Counted from the stretch's first letter, positions 16,989 to 25,847 are shown. The stretch: DNA of 64,000 nt from Mucispirillum schaedleri ASF457 (GCF_000487995.2 NZ_CP097562.1:679001-743000); one strand, 5' to 3'. Numbers and translations: made by a program. Notes: generated by a model not told the origin, from the letters alone.

Positions 16989-17546
16989 TTATTTGTGCTT
17001 TTTCTGTTGAACTCTCTGTTCCTTTGACTGCATTAAGGCTTCCAGCTTTTTTAAATATGCATTCTCCGCTGACTTGTAATAAAGCTCTTTTTCAAGCTCT
17101 GATATTCTCTCTTTTAATTGTCTTACTTCTTCACTATCATCTGATTTAGTGAGTTTAATATCAGTAGAGTTTGAGTGTTTACTCTTTTTACTGTTCGGGA
17201 TATTCTTATCTGACATATTATCTCCAATAAACTTACTGCAAAACTTATTCCAGTCATATATTACTGATGCTGATGGTATATTAAAATATAGTGCTGTCTG
17301 CTCATAACTTAAATTATTTGATGCCTTATAAGTTAACACATTTAATTTAAAATCTCTACTATATTCATTGCGGGTAAAGCTATGATGTAAACTTGATTCG
17401 CCTGAATGCTTATATCTGTTATAGATATTACATATTACTCCTTTATGAATTTTACAGCATCTTGATAATTCACTGGCACTCATTATTCCATTTTCTATGA
17501 CTGTTACTAGATATTTCTTAAACTCATAGCTGTATTTTCTTGCCAT
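16989..17546 (-). CDS. IS3-family OrfA (DNA-binding part of transposase)
   Basis: A 185-residue OrfA. It has two helix-turn-helix regions (SASELSRCCKIHKGVICNIY and LSYEQTALYFNIPSASVIYD), then a leucine-zipper coiled coil (EVRQLKERISELEKELYYKS) that in this family mediates multimerisation. It ends QQKKHK at CAG AAA AAG CAC, the likely -1 slip site into orfB. The ATG at 17546 follows AAGGAG by 5 bases. Confidence 0.88.
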   Translation of the reverse strand: MARKYSYEFKKYLVTVIENGIMSASELSRCCKIHKGVICNIYNRYKHSGESSLHHSFTRNEYSRDFKLNVLTYKASNNLSYEQTALYFNIPSASVIYDWNKFCSKFIGDNMSDKNIPNSKKSKHSNSTDIKLTKSDDSEEVRQLKERISELEKELYYKSAENAYLKKLEALMQSKEQRVQQKKHK

Positions 17547-17593
17547 ATACACTCCTTATATGGCTAGTACAACTTTTTCGGGTAAGTTCACCT

Positions 17594-17702
17594 AGAGTTT
17601 CCACATTGCAGTCATTTTGAGCCTGATTTTTTAAAGGCGAAAAATCTAGATTATTATATTACAGCAGTGTATAATATATTTAAATTATATGGTTTTTATA
17701 TA
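17594..17702. repeat. Half of a dispersed repeat on the far side of the IS
   Basis: Holds the left half-unit GTCATTTTGAGCCTGATTTT starting at 17611, then GGCGAAAAATCTAGA and the spacer TTACAGCAGTGTATAAT. The matching right half is lost. Together with 16019-16136 it shows the IS split a tandem repeat array. Confidence 0.65.
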
Positions 17703-17787
17703 CTGTTCCTTTAAATCTCTGTATAATCTGAACTTTTTAAAACACTATCAATATTTTATCAATTCTTTCATAAAATTAGAAAAAATT

Positions 17788-19101
17788 TTATTTTTCAGAG
17801 CTCTCTAAATCATTTTCTACTTCTTCTGCCAGATTTTCACCTGCTAATTCTTTATTTTCTGACAAAAATTTATCAAGTTCTTTTTGTGTAACTCTAACAG
17901 CAAGACCCACAATTTCATCCATTTTCTCACCATTTTCTTGTGCATTCTCAATAGCTTTTGTCATAATTTTCCAGAAAAAAGTATCTAAATTTTTAACACC
18001 GTTAATAAATGAATCATTTACTTCCCCTTTTGTTTGGTTCATATAAGGTATAAGCACTGCCTGTGCAGTATGAGTGAAAAATTTAAATTCTTCATCTGAT
18101 GGGCTGATACCTTTTGAAAATTCATCAATAACAGAATGCATACCGTCCCTAAATGATGTAATTTGAGAAGCAATATCCCAAAAAGCTTTTGCAGGGTCTT
18201 TTGGACGGTTTCCACCAAGTTTTGTATCAAGCTCTGCAACAGTCTGTCTGATAGGAAACATTACATTATCATACTTATCAACAATCGTCTGCACAGGTAT
18301 AACACTGCCTTTTCTAACATTTCCAGTAACAACTGTAAGCACAGCATTATATTTGACATATACCCTTGTGCCGTTTTCCATAGCAACATCTGCTAAGGCT
18401 TTTATCATTTTGCCAAAAGCAGATGCATCAATTGCTTCAAAAAACTTACGCATACGCAGAAGTGCCAGTTTTGTATCTTTCATAAATGGAATAATTTCTT
18501 TAACATACTCTCTTTGCAGTTTATTAATAGATTTACCCATTATATATTCAAAATGATGCAGTTTATCTCTAAAATCATTAAGTTTTATATAAATAATTTT
18601 AGCTTTTGCATTTACAGAATACTGCTGCATTAAGAAAAACCATTTATCAAGATAGTTTTTAATAGTTTTTAATGTAGTTCTAGGAACAATGGATTTTGCT
18701 TCCTGGTCTTCAGAAACATACATTGCAAACTTTTCTTTATGCATAGGAAAATAGTTTGTTTTAGATTCTAAACAGGTTTGACCTATGCGTTCCATATATA
18801 TAGCAGAAACAGTTGTGAGTTTATGAGCAAGTGCACCTTCTTCAGCATCCCCTAGTTTATTAAAAGCATCATCCATAAGTTTGGATATGTCACCTAAATC
18901 ATCAAGAAAATTACGCTTTGATTCTGTTTTTTTATCAGCTGGGTCAATACCAGTAAAACCATCTATCAGCTTTTCATAGTTAGGGTTGTCTTTTAAAAAT
19001 GCAACAAGAGACATTCTTAAACCTTTTCTAACATTTCCATATTTAGTTTCCAGTTCTTTACACTTCTCAGCCTTTAATACTTCATCTGCTATCATTGCCA
19101 T
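17788..19101 (-). CDS. Hypothetical helical protein
   Basis: A 437-residue protein I do not recognise. It has no signal peptide, membrane segment or cysteine-rich region, and looks mostly helical, with a hydrophilic acid-rich C terminus (ENLAEEVENDLESSEK). Motif-like segments include NYLDKWFFLMQQYSVNAKAK, RMRKFFEAIDASAFGKMIKA and KLGGNRPKDPAKAFWDIA. The ATG at 19101 follows AGGGG by 9 bases. Its codon use looks like that of the surrounding genes. It stands alone between the IS and the binding-protein gene; a cytoplasmic location is likely. Confidence 0.8.
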   Translation of the reverse strand: MAMIADEVLKAEKCKELETKYGNVRKGLRMSLVAFLKDNPNYEKLIDGFTGIDPADKKTESKRNFLDDLGDISKLMDDAFNKLGDAEEGALAHKLTTVSAIYMERIGQTCLESKTNYFPMHKEKFAMYVSEDQEAKSIVPRTTLKTIKNYLDKWFFLMQQYSVNAKAKIIYIKLNDFRDKLHHFEYIMGKSINKLQREYVKEIIPFMKDTKLALLRMRKFFEAIDASAFGKMIKALADVAMENGTRVYVKYNAVLTVVTGNVRKGSVIPVQTIVDKYDNVMFPIRQTVAELDTKLGGNRPKDPAKAFWDIASQITSFRDGMHSVIDEFSKGISPSDEEFKFFTHTAQAVLIPYMNQTKGEVNDSFINGVKNLDTFFWKIMTKAIENAQENGEKMDEIVGLAVRVTQKELDKFLSENKELAGENLAEEVENDLESSEK

Positions 19102-19245
19102 AAGTCATAACCCCTGATTAATGATATAAATACTACTACTTTTTAGATTATCAAGTTTTTTATATCTATGCAATAAAAATATAATATTTTTATACATTAT
19201 TTAAATAACAAATTTTTATTTATTTTAGTATAAACTTATAGTGAA

Positions 19246-19271
19246 AAAGCCTCCGATAGAGCGGAGGCTTT
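19246..19271 (-). terminator. Terminator after the LivJ-type gene
   Basis: AAAGCCTCCG paired with CGGAGGCTTT around a six-base loop, between the two minus-strand genes. The tail after the stem on the minus strand is TTCACTATAAG, so the U run is short; the AAA/TTT ends of the stem add to it. Confidence 0.7.
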
Positions 19272-19294
19272 ACAGTATAAATATTTATAATTAA

Positions 19295-20494
19295 TTAATT
19301 TAAGTTTTGAGTGCCAAATGAGCCGTCTGCTTTTTTAACCACTTCTAAAAGAAATGGCTCTTTTACAGCACTGCCTGTTGCATCAATAGACATTTTACCA
19401 GTGATGCCTTCAAAATCTTTTATTTCCATAAGTTTTGCTCTTATTGCATCTCTTTGAGAAGCATCTGAACAGTCTGTAACATTAGCAGCTTTCATTGCTT
19501 CAACAAGCAAGTATGCAGCATCATAACCTTGTGCAGAAAATGTATCTGCTTCTTTGCCTTTTGCAAGCATTTTAGCTTTAAAAGACTGGATATTAGGGCT
19601 GTCTATTTCAGCAAAAAAAGCAGTAAAAAACATAGCACCAACTGCTGCATCTCCTGCAATATTCCACAAATCTGGTGACTGGAAACCATCTCCACCAACA
19701 AGCGGAGCTTTTAAACCTTGAGTCTGCTTAGCTAAAAGAAGTCGTGCAGCTTCCTGATAATATCCTGTAAATATTACTGCATCCACATCACTGTTTTTGA
19801 TAGAAGTGATTTGTGCAGAAACATCAGTATCACCGTCATTAATTGACTGTTCAATTACAACTGTGCCACCTGCATTTTTAACTGCATCTCTAAAAAAGTT
19901 TGAAAGACCGACAGAATATTCATTATTAGTAGATGTAATAAGGGCAATTTTTTTAAAACCTTTATTATGCACTAAATATTTTGTCAAACTCAATGCACCG
20001 TCAGAATCTTGCAATGTGTTACGAAAAGCAAACGGAATATGCTCATAACCATCTCCAGTTCTTCTTTCTGTAACATGCTCTGCTGTTGCACCAGTAGAAA
20101 TTGCAACTGTGCCACCGTCACTTGCAAGCTCTCTCATTGCAAGAAAACTGCCTGATGTAATTTCTCCAATAATAGCACAAGAATTTTCTTTTAAAAGACG
20201 CCTTGTTAAGTTTACAGCATCAGTTTTTTCACCACGGCTGTCGTAATGAGCAAATTTAATCTTTTTGCCATTTACACCGCCATCAGCATTAATTTCTTCA
20301 AAAGCAATTTGTGCTCCTAAAACAGTTTTAGAGCCGTAATCAGCAATAGGTCCTGTTTCAGGATTTTGACCGCCTATTATTAACACATCAGCATCTGATG
20401 AAGCATTATTATTACCCGCTTTTTTACAGCCTGCAAGAGATAATACTGCAAATACAGATAAAGCTGTTATTAATAAAAGTTTTTTAAAAGACAT
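19295..20494 (-). CDS. Branched-chain amino acid ABC transporter substrate-binding lipoprotein
   Basis: A 399-residue periplasmic binding protein of the LivJ/LivK type. The lipoprotein signal is MSFKKLLLITALSVFAVLSL then AGC. The two-lobed binding fold carries family motifs (GPIADYGSKTVLGAQIAFEE, INADGGVNGKKI, SVGLSNFFRDA, TGYYQEAARLLLAKQTQG, FSAQGYDAAYLLVEA). It would deliver leucine, isoleucine, valine or a related ligand to LivHMGF permeases, none of which lies nearby, so it is an orphan receptor gene here. GGAGG precedes the ATG. Confidence 0.9.
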   Translation of the reverse strand: MSFKKLLLITALSVFAVLSLAGCKKAGNNNASSDADVLIIGGQNPETGPIADYGSKTVLGAQIAFEEINADGGVNGKKIKFAHYDSRGEKTDAVNLTRRLLKENSCAIIGEITSGSFLAMRELASDGGTVAISTGATAEHVTERRTGDGYEHIPFAFRNTLQDSDGALSLTKYLVHNKGFKKIALITSTNNEYSVGLSNFFRDAVKNAGGTVVIEQSINDGDTDVSAQITSIKNSDVDAVIFTGYYQEAARLLLAKQTQGLKAPLVGGDGFQSPDLWNIAGDAAVGAMFFTAFFAEIDSPNIQSFKAKMLAKGKEADTFSAQGYDAAYLLVEAMKAANVTDCSDASQRDAIRAKLMEIKDFEGITGKMSIDATGSAVKEPFLLEVVKKADGSFGTQNLN

Positions 20495-20627
20495 AATATT
20501 CCTCCATTTATCTTATCCTGTAATAGCTTAATATAATAAATTGCTTATAAAATAAATACAAGTAAAAAATTTATTTTTTTAAATATTTTATATTGAAATA
20601 GATAAAATTATATAGTAAATACTTTCA

Positions 20628-21218
20628 ATGAATATATTATTACATCAATGCTGCGGGCCATGCTCTATATATCCTGTTATTACCATGCAGGCTCAAGGGC
20701 ATAATATTACAACTTATTTTTTTAACCATAATATACATCCTGTTCAGGAATATTATAAGCGTATGGAAGGAGCTGTGCTTGTTTCAAGACATTACAATAT
20801 TAAATGTATAGTAGAAGATTATTATGGATTAGTAGAATTTTTACGCCAAAATGTTTATCATGAAAATGAACGCTGCAAATACTGTTATGAAAGAAGACTT
20901 TTAAAAACTGCAGAAAAAGCAAAAGAATTAAGAATGGACGCATTTTCATCAAGTCTTTTATACAGTAAAATGCAAAATCATGAAGTTATAAAAGAAACAG
21001 CAGAAAAAGCAGCAAAAAAATATAATATACCTTTTTATTATTATGATTTTAGAGAAGGCTGGCAGAATGGCATAGATATTTCAAAAGAACTTGAAATATA
21101 CAGACAAAACTACTGTGGCTGTATATACAGCGAAGAAGACAGGTTTTTAAGCCAGCTTTCAAAAAAATATGCTAAAAAATATGAAGAAATTAATGAATAT
21201 TATGAAAGTATTAAATAA
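20628..21218 (+). CDS. queH: Epoxyqueuosine reductase QueH
   Basis: A 196-residue QueH (formerly DUF208), the iron-sulfur enzyme that reduces epoxyqueuosine to queuosine in tRNA wobble modification, replacing QueG. The conserved cysteines are present: the N-terminal HQCCGPC, the central ERCKYCYERR and the C-terminal NYCGC. The FSSSLLYSKMQNH segment is also family-typical. The length is normal. No other queuosine gene is adjacent. The ribosome site is weak. Confidence 0.92.
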   Translation: MNILLHQCCGPCSIYPVITMQAQGHNITTYFFNHNIHPVQEYYKRMEGAVLVSRHYNIKCIVEDYYGLVEFLRQNVYHENERCKYCYERRLLKTAEKAKELRMDAFSSSLLYSKMQNHEVIKETAEKAAKKYNIPFYYYDFREGWQNGIDISKELEIYRQNYCGCIYSEEDRFLSQLSKKYAKKYEEINEYYESIK

Positions 21219-21242
21219 AAATAATAACTATTACTATTTTCC

Positions 21243-21271
21243 TTGCAAAATAATTTATAATAATATATAAA
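21243..21271 (+). promoter_or_regulatory. Predicted sigma-70 promoter for the cytochrome b5-like gene
   Basis: TTGCAA (21243-21248), a 17-base spacer and TATAAA (21266-21271), 28 bases before the ATG. A good consensus match. Confidence 0.55.
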
Positions 21272-21298
21272 GCAAGTATCAAATATTAGGAGAACAAA

Positions 21299-22087
21299 AT
21301 GACAAAAGAACAATTAAAAGAATTTAACGGTGAAAATGGTAAACCTGCATATATTGGATATAAAGGCAAAGTATATGACTTATCAAAAAGTGATTTCTGG
21401 ACAGGCGGCAGACATATGGGTAGATTTCAAGCAGGAGAAGATTTAACAAACAGTATTGATATGAGCCCACATGGAGAACAAAATATTTTTCGTTTTGAAG
21501 AAGTTGACATATTAGAAGATGGCACAACTCAGGAAACAAATACTGAAACAGTTGTTCCTGATTCAGAAAGTATGCTTTCTGATATGGATAAAAAAATGAT
21601 GGCAAAAAGACAGTGGTATAAAAAGAACCACCCACACCCAAAAATTATCCACTTCTCTATTGGTATGTTTGGTATGGCATTTTTTGTGCAGGTTCTTGCT
21701 GCTGTTCTAGGCGGCAAATCAGGCAGTTTCCTTGCAGCTACATCACTTGTGGCAACAGCATTTGGAACACTGTTTTTAATTCCTGCAATAGCTTCTGGTG
21801 CATTAAGTTTTTATATTAACTATAATGGCTTTGCAAACTCTATTCTGAAAAAGAAAATGATTGGCTCAGTAGTTTTATTAATCACTGGTGTTGCAGCAGT
21901 ATTAATTGGTAAAATGGAGCTTACAGCTGCAGGTCATATTTTAGGTGCTGGGGATACACTTGTTTCATTTTTAAAATATAACCCATTAAAATCAATCTAT
22001 TCTATTTTTACAGTTATAAATATGGCAGTTGTTACTTTTATTGCATCTAATGGTGGTAAAATAACTTGGCCGCAGGATAAAAAATAA
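21299..22087 (+). CDS. Cytochrome b5-like haem/steroid-binding domain fused to DUF2231-type membrane domain
   Basis: A 262-residue two-part protein. Residues 1-75 resemble the bacterial cytochrome b5-like domain (GKPAYIGYKGKVYDLSKSDF, TGGRHMGRFQAGEDLT, MSPHG), with two candidate haem-ligand histidines. After an acidic linker, residues 105-260 form a membrane domain with four hydrophobic segments that opens HPHPKIIHFSIGMF, the DUF2231 signature, whose His could also bind haem. This suggests a membrane electron-transfer protein. GGAG precedes the ATG. It starts a run of plus-strand genes. Confidence 0.8.
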   Translation: MTKEQLKEFNGENGKPAYIGYKGKVYDLSKSDFWTGGRHMGRFQAGEDLTNSIDMSPHGEQNIFRFEEVDILEDGTTQETNTETVVPDSESMLSDMDKKMMAKRQWYKKNHPHPKIIHFSIGMFGMAFFVQVLAAVLGGKSGSFLAATSLVATAFGTLFLIPAIASGALSFYINYNGFANSILKKKMIGSVVLLITGVAAVLIGKMELTAAGHILGAGDTLVSFLKYNPLKSIYSIFTVINMAVVTFIASNGGKITWPQDKK

Positions 22088-22096
22088 GGATAATAG

Positions 22097-22948
22097 ATGC
22101 AGACATTACATATTTCTCACAACGATTTAGACGGCTTAGGCTGTGGAATATTAATTAAAAAATTTATGTCTGGAAATATTAAAACAGCATATCTTGGCTA
22201 TGATGATATAGACAGATATATTGAAGATAATTATCAATACTATGACAGGATTATAATAACAGATGTATCCCCGCAGTATGGCACTGTAGAAATGCTGGCT
22301 GGTGAGAAAGATGTATTAATTATTGACCATCATGCAAGCAGTGAAGCATTAAAAGATTTTCATTTTACATACCACAATATTACAAAATGTGCAACACTAC
22401 TTACTTATGAATACCTTTTAAAAGAAGGTTATAAAGCAGAAGAATATGAAGAATTTGCCCGCTGTGTTAATGATGTTGATATGTGGTTTTTAAAGCGGGA
22501 AGACAGTTTAAAAATGAGTGTTCTTTTCAACCTTATGGGTATTACAAGGATGGAAGAACGCTTTTTATCTACTCCCTATAAATGCTTTACCGATACAGAA
22601 AAACTTCTTATTAAATTAGAAGAAGAAAGACGAGACAACTATATTAAAAAAGCTATGAGAAATATTGAAACTTTAAAAGATAAGGATGGTTTAACTTTTA
22701 CAGTAGTTTTTGCAGAAAGTTATGCTTCAGAGCTTGGAAACTATATCATAAGTGAAGATATTTCTGATTATGTAATGCTTATAAATGCTCAGTCAAAAAA
22801 AATATCTCTCCGTTCAAGAAAAGATGTTGATATTCGCCATATTGCAGAAAGAAATGGCGGTGGCGGCCATAAAAATGCAGCTGCTTTTTCTATAAAAAAT
22901 GAAACATTTGATTTAGATAATCTGCTGAAAAATACAGGTGTTATATAG
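22097..22948 (+). CDS. DHH/DHHA1 family phosphoesterase (NrnB-like)
   Basis: A 283-residue phosphoesterase. The metal-binding motifs of the DHH domain are HNDLDGLGCG near the N terminus, ITDVSP, IIDHHAS and NDVDMW. The DHHA1 substrate domain ends with ERNGGGGHKNAAAFSI. This layout matches oligoribonuclease NrnB and relatives that degrade short RNAs or cyclic nucleotides; the exact substrate cannot be read from sequence. It lies 9 bases after the cytochrome b5-like gene and directly abuts engB. Confidence 0.85.
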   Translation: MQTLHISHNDLDGLGCGILIKKFMSGNIKTAYLGYDDIDRYIEDNYQYYDRIIITDVSPQYGTVEMLAGEKDVLIIDHHASSEALKDFHFTYHNITKCATLLTYEYLLKEGYKAEEYEEFARCVNDVDMWFLKREDSLKMSVLFNLMGITRMEERFLSTPYKCFTDTEKLLIKLEEERRDNYIKKAMRNIETLKDKDGLTFTVVFAESYASELGNYIISEDISDYVMLINAQSKKISLRSRKDVDIRHIAERNGGGGHKNAAAFSIKNETFDLDNLLKNTGVI

Positions 22949-23524
22949 ATGAATGCATCATTTATCTTATCTGCAGCAAAACCTGAGCAGTTTATAAAAA
23001 GTGATTTACCTGAAATATGCTTTGCAGGCAGAAGTAATGTAGGGAAATCATCAATGATTAATAAAATATTAAGCCGTAAAAATCTTGTAAAAGTAGGCAA
23101 TACTCCGGGGAAAACAAGACTTGTAAATTTTTTTAATATTGGTGAAAAATATATTTTCACAGATTTACCGGGCTATGGATATGCTGCTGTTTCTAAATCA
23201 GAGCGAGCATCATGGGGAAAAGTAATAGAATATTATTTTGCTAATAGAAAAAACTTAGCCTTATGTGTGCTTCTTCTTGATATAAGGCGTGTTCCTAATG
23301 ATGATGATATGAAAATGATAGCTGCTATGCAGTCAAGAAATGTTCCATTAATTGCAGTGCTGACAAAATCTGATAAACTATCAAATAATGAAAAAACAAA
23401 GCAGATAAAAATAATATCTGAAAAAACACTTATTTCAAAAGAAAATCTGATTGTTTTTTCCGCTGTTACAGGCACAGGGAAAGAGCAGATATGGCAAGAG
23501 ATAGAAAAAATTACAGCTATTTAA
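22949..23524 (+). CDS. engB: Ribosome biogenesis GTP-binding protein EngB/YsxC
   Basis: A 191-residue GTPase needed for large ribosomal subunit assembly. G motifs are visible in order: G1 AGRSNVGKSS, G2 in GNTPGKTRL, G3 DLPGYGYA, G4 TKSDK and G5 FSAVTGTG. The length is normal. It starts immediately after the DHH gene stop, and its 3' end overlaps the next gene by 34 bases. Confidence 0.95.
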   Translation: MNASFILSAAKPEQFIKSDLPEICFAGRSNVGKSSMINKILSRKNLVKVGNTPGKTRLVNFFNIGEKYIFTDLPGYGYAAVSKSERASWGKVIEYYFANRKNLALCVLLLDIRRVPNDDDMKMIAAMQSRNVPLIAVLTKSDKLSNNEKTKQIKIISEKTLISKENLIVFSAVTGTGKEQIWQEIEKITAI

Positions 23525-24084
23525 TTAGTATATTAAAAATTATCTCCCCTGTTCTTTTTGCACTTTTTATCCTTATTGCAAATATTATTTCAAAATCTGA
23601 TTTGCAGGAAGGTTCTTTTAAAATATTAAATGATAATGAATACATCGCTTCTTTCATATCAGATACAGCAAAAGCAGAAAAAAGTATTATATGTGCTTTA
23701 TTTATGTATAAAATAGATAACTATAATATTAACAATTTGGAAGAGCCTGTGCCACTGATTACTTCTGCATTTATTAATGCAGCAAAAAGAAATGTAAATG
23801 TTACTATAATTTTTGAAAAATCAAGTGATAAAGATGACTTGTCAAACAAATATAACACAAATACTGCAGCATATTTAGAAAAATATGGTATAAAAGTCTT
23901 ATTTGATAATGAAAGTAAAAAACTGCATGCAAAACTATGCTTAATTGATGATAAAATTATTTATACAGGCAGTCATAATTTTACATACAGTGCTATGAAA
24001 AGAAACAGTGAAAATTCTGTTAGAATAGTATCTTATGATGAAGCAGAAAAAATAAAAGAATATTTTACAAAAATACAAGAATAG
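23491..24084 (+). CDS. Phospholipase D-like domain protein, membrane-anchored
   Basis: A 197-residue protein with one N-terminal membrane helix (ISPVLFALFILIANII) and a single PLD-type HKD motif, HAKLCLIDDKIIYTGSHNFT. Single-HKD proteins of this size generally work as homodimers and cut phosphodiester bonds; some are secreted nucleases (Nuc type), others act on lipids. The catalytic part should face the periplasm. The start overlaps engB by 34 bases and lacks a strong ribosome site, so expression is probably coupled. Confidence 0.8.
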   Translation: MARDRKNYSYLISILKIISPVLFALFILIANIISKSDLQEGSFKILNDNEYIASFISDTAKAEKSIICALFMYKIDNYNINNLEEPVPLITSAFINAAKRNVNVTIIFEKSSDKDDLSNKYNTNTAAYLEKYGIKVLFDNESKKLHAKLCLIDDKIIYTGSHNFTYSAMKRNSENSVRIVSYDEAEKIKEYFTKIQE

Positions 24085-24134
24085 TGTAACTTTTTTTTAT
24101 TATAAACGACTATATATCATAATGGAGTAACAAT

Positions 24135-24677
24135 ATGAAAAAATTAATATTATCCAGCCTTTTAATAATAATCTTTTGTTCTGCTGGATTTGCACAAAAA
24201 AGCAGATATGCAGGAGTTCCTGTGCCTATATCATTAACAAACCCATTAAGCTTTAACGGCACTTATAAAGTAGAAAGGTTAATTATTAGAAACAGCGATA
24301 ATACACTGCTTGATTCCAGCAACAGTTATGATGTATATGATGATAAAGGTATTGCAACAATCAATATGAAAATAAGCCAGAATAATGTTGCTGTTGATTT
24401 AATATATAAAATGCAGATGGTAGGTCCTGCTTTTAAACGGGCAGAAATATCTAATTATTCTTTTTTGTATGACAGCCAGACTTTTACAGCACAAAGACCA
24501 TCTGGCACATCACTTTCCAGTGCTCTTTCCTCAATAGGTATGACAATATATGACCATGAAGACTTAATATGGGAAATGCCGTTTGAAAAAGGATATACTC
24601 TTATTTTAAAACTGGAAAAGAAAAACGATATTTCTACTATAATAGATAAAAAGCCTTTTATAATTATTGAGGAATAA
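24135..24677 (+). CDS. Exported hypothetical protein, paralogue 1
   Basis: A 180-residue protein with signal peptide MKKLILSSLLIIIFCSAGFA. The mature part is predicted mainly beta, and contains SFNGTYKVERLIIRNSD, MKISQNNVAVDLIYKMQM and LIWEMPFEKGYTLILKLE. The same three elements recur in order in the following gene, so the two are tandem duplicates. Probably periplasmic, lipocalin- or META-like in size, but no family is recognised. GGAG precedes the ATG. Confidence 0.75.
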   Translation: MKKLILSSLLIIIFCSAGFAQKSRYAGVPVPISLTNPLSFNGTYKVERLIIRNSDNTLLDSSNSYDVYDDKGIATINMKISQNNVAVDLIYKMQMVGPAFKRAEISNYSFLYDSQTFTAQRPSGTSLSSALSSIGMTIYDHEDLIWEMPFEKGYTLILKLEKKNDISTIIDKKPFIIIEE

Positions 24678-24678
24678 T

Positions 24679-25212
24679 ATGCATGTTATTTTAATACTTC
24701 TTGTAATGCTGGCAAACTATACTTTTGCTTTTGCAGAAATTTCTGAGCCTATGACAATAAATATTATAGAAAATCCTGTAAGTCTTAACGGCACTTATGA
24801 AATAGAAAGGTTTGTCATATTAAAAGATAAGCGAATATTTATAGATTCAGATGATAAAAACTCTATTACAGGCAGCAAAGGTCAAGTAACTATTGATTTA
24901 AATATTACAGGCAATATTATTAATTCCACATTAAAAATGCAGATGAAAGGCAATATTTTTGAAGAAGGCTCAGCTTTTGCAGGATATGACTTTATTTACT
25001 CCACAAGAGTTATACCAATGCCTGCAGATAATAAAAAAAATAAAGTAAATTTAGAAGATAAAATTTCTGCCATAGGTCTGCATTATTATAAAAATGAAAA
25101 CAGGGTTATATGGGAAATACCTTTTGAGCAGGATAAAATTATTATTATGATACTTGATAAAACAAGTAATAAAATAAAAAATCTTTCTCATTCAAAATAT
25201 ATGTTTTTATAA
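24679..25212 (+). CDS. Exported hypothetical protein, paralogue 2
   Basis: A 177-residue paralogue of the preceding gene, starting one base after its stop. It has a signal peptide (MHVILILLVMLANYTFAFA) and the shared elements SLNGTYEIERFVILKDK, LNITGNIINSTLKMQM and VIWEIPFEQDKIIIMIL. The ATG at 24679 is preferred over a TTG at 24667 because GAGGA lies just upstream of it. Function not recognised. Confidence 0.75.
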   Translation: MHVILILLVMLANYTFAFAEISEPMTINIIENPVSLNGTYEIERFVILKDKRIFIDSDDKNSITGSKGQVTIDLNITGNIINSTLKMQMKGNIFEEGSAFAGYDFIYSTRVIPMPADNKKNKVNLEDKISAIGLHYYKNENRVIWEIPFEQDKIIIMILDKTSNKIKNLSHSKYMFL

Positions 25213-25287
25213 ATAATATTGTTTATAAGTAATATAAACACTGCTATAAAATAAATAAGTATAAAAAAAGTATAATTTTTATATATA

Positions 25288-25314
25288 TTGACACTATATA
25301 TTATAATTTGTCAA
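25288..25314. promoter_or_regulatory. TTGACA inverted repeat upstream of the DUF1269 gene
   Basis: TTGACA (25288-25293) and TGTCAA (25309-25314) form an inverted repeat about 35 bases before the ATG at 25347. The first arm is a perfect -35 hexamer, though the base pattern 17 bases downstream (TCAAAT) is a poor -10. It could be a promoter, an operator or both. Confidence 0.35.
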
Positions 25315-25346
25315 ATTTTATATCAAATAATACAAAGGAGTAGAAT

Positions 25347-25847
25347 ATGAGTAAATTAATAGTTGTTTCTTATGATGATGAATTAAAAGCTGAACAGGTC
25401 AGGCTTGATTTTTTGAAAATGCAGAAAAGTTATCTTGTAGAATTAGAAGATGCTGTTGTTGCTGTAAAAAAACAAGATGGTAAAGTAAAACTTCGCCAGA
25501 TGAATAATTTAACTGCATTTGGTGCATTAGGTGGTGGTTTCTGGGGTATGCTTATTGGTGCAATCTTTTTAAATCCACTGCTTGGGTTTGCAATAGGTGG
25601 TGCAGCTGGAGCAGTAAGCGGTGCATTAAGCGACATAGGTATAGATGATAATTTTATGAAACAGCTGGCAGAGCAAATGAAACCCGGCACATCTACACTT
25701 TTTATTCTTCTTCACTCTGATTTAAGCGATAAAGCATTAGCAGAGTTAAAAGGAACTGGTGGCACAATTATTCAAACATCTCTTGCAAGTGAAGATGAAG
25801 AAAAACTACAAAAAGCTATTTCAGAAACAGGAACTGAAATAAAATAA
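25347..25847 (+). CDS. DUF1269 family membrane protein
   Basis: A 166-residue protein of the DUF1269 family. The soluble N-terminal part (LIVVSYDDELKAEQVRLDFL) and VVAVKKQDGKVKLRQM precede a glycine-rich hydrophobic hairpin (GALGGGFWGMLIGAIFLNPL then GFAIGGAAGAVSGALSDIGI). A second soluble part (MKPGTSTLFILLHSDLSDKA) follows. Function is not established; relatives are linked to stress and membrane roles. AAAGGAG precedes the ATG. Followed by a strong hairpin. Confidence 0.85.
   Translation: MSKLIVVSYDDELKAEQVRLDFLKMQKSYLVELEDAVVAVKKQDGKVKLRQMNNLTAFGALGGGFWGMLIGAIFLNPLLGFAIGGAAGAVSGALSDIGIDDNFMKQLAEQMKPGTSTLFILLHSDLSDKALAELKGTGGTIIQTSLASEDEEKLQKAISETGTEIK

Larger units (their letters stand above)
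16139..17590 (-). mobile_element. Intact IS3-family (IS150-like) insertion sequence
   Basis: A 1452-base element bounded by imperfect inverted repeats of about 30 bases: left TGAACTTACCCAAAAATTTT, right end reading TGAACTTACCCGAAAAAGTT on the opposite strand, both with TG...CA tips. A 3-base CCT is duplicated on each side (16136-16138 and 17591-17593). It carries orfA and orfB on the minus strand in IS3 arrangement. It landed inside a dispersed repeat array. Confidence 0.9.

Noticed and set aside
24089-24098. T8 run as a possible slippage tract
   Set aside because: It lies after a stop codon between genes and more likely reflects a terminator tail.
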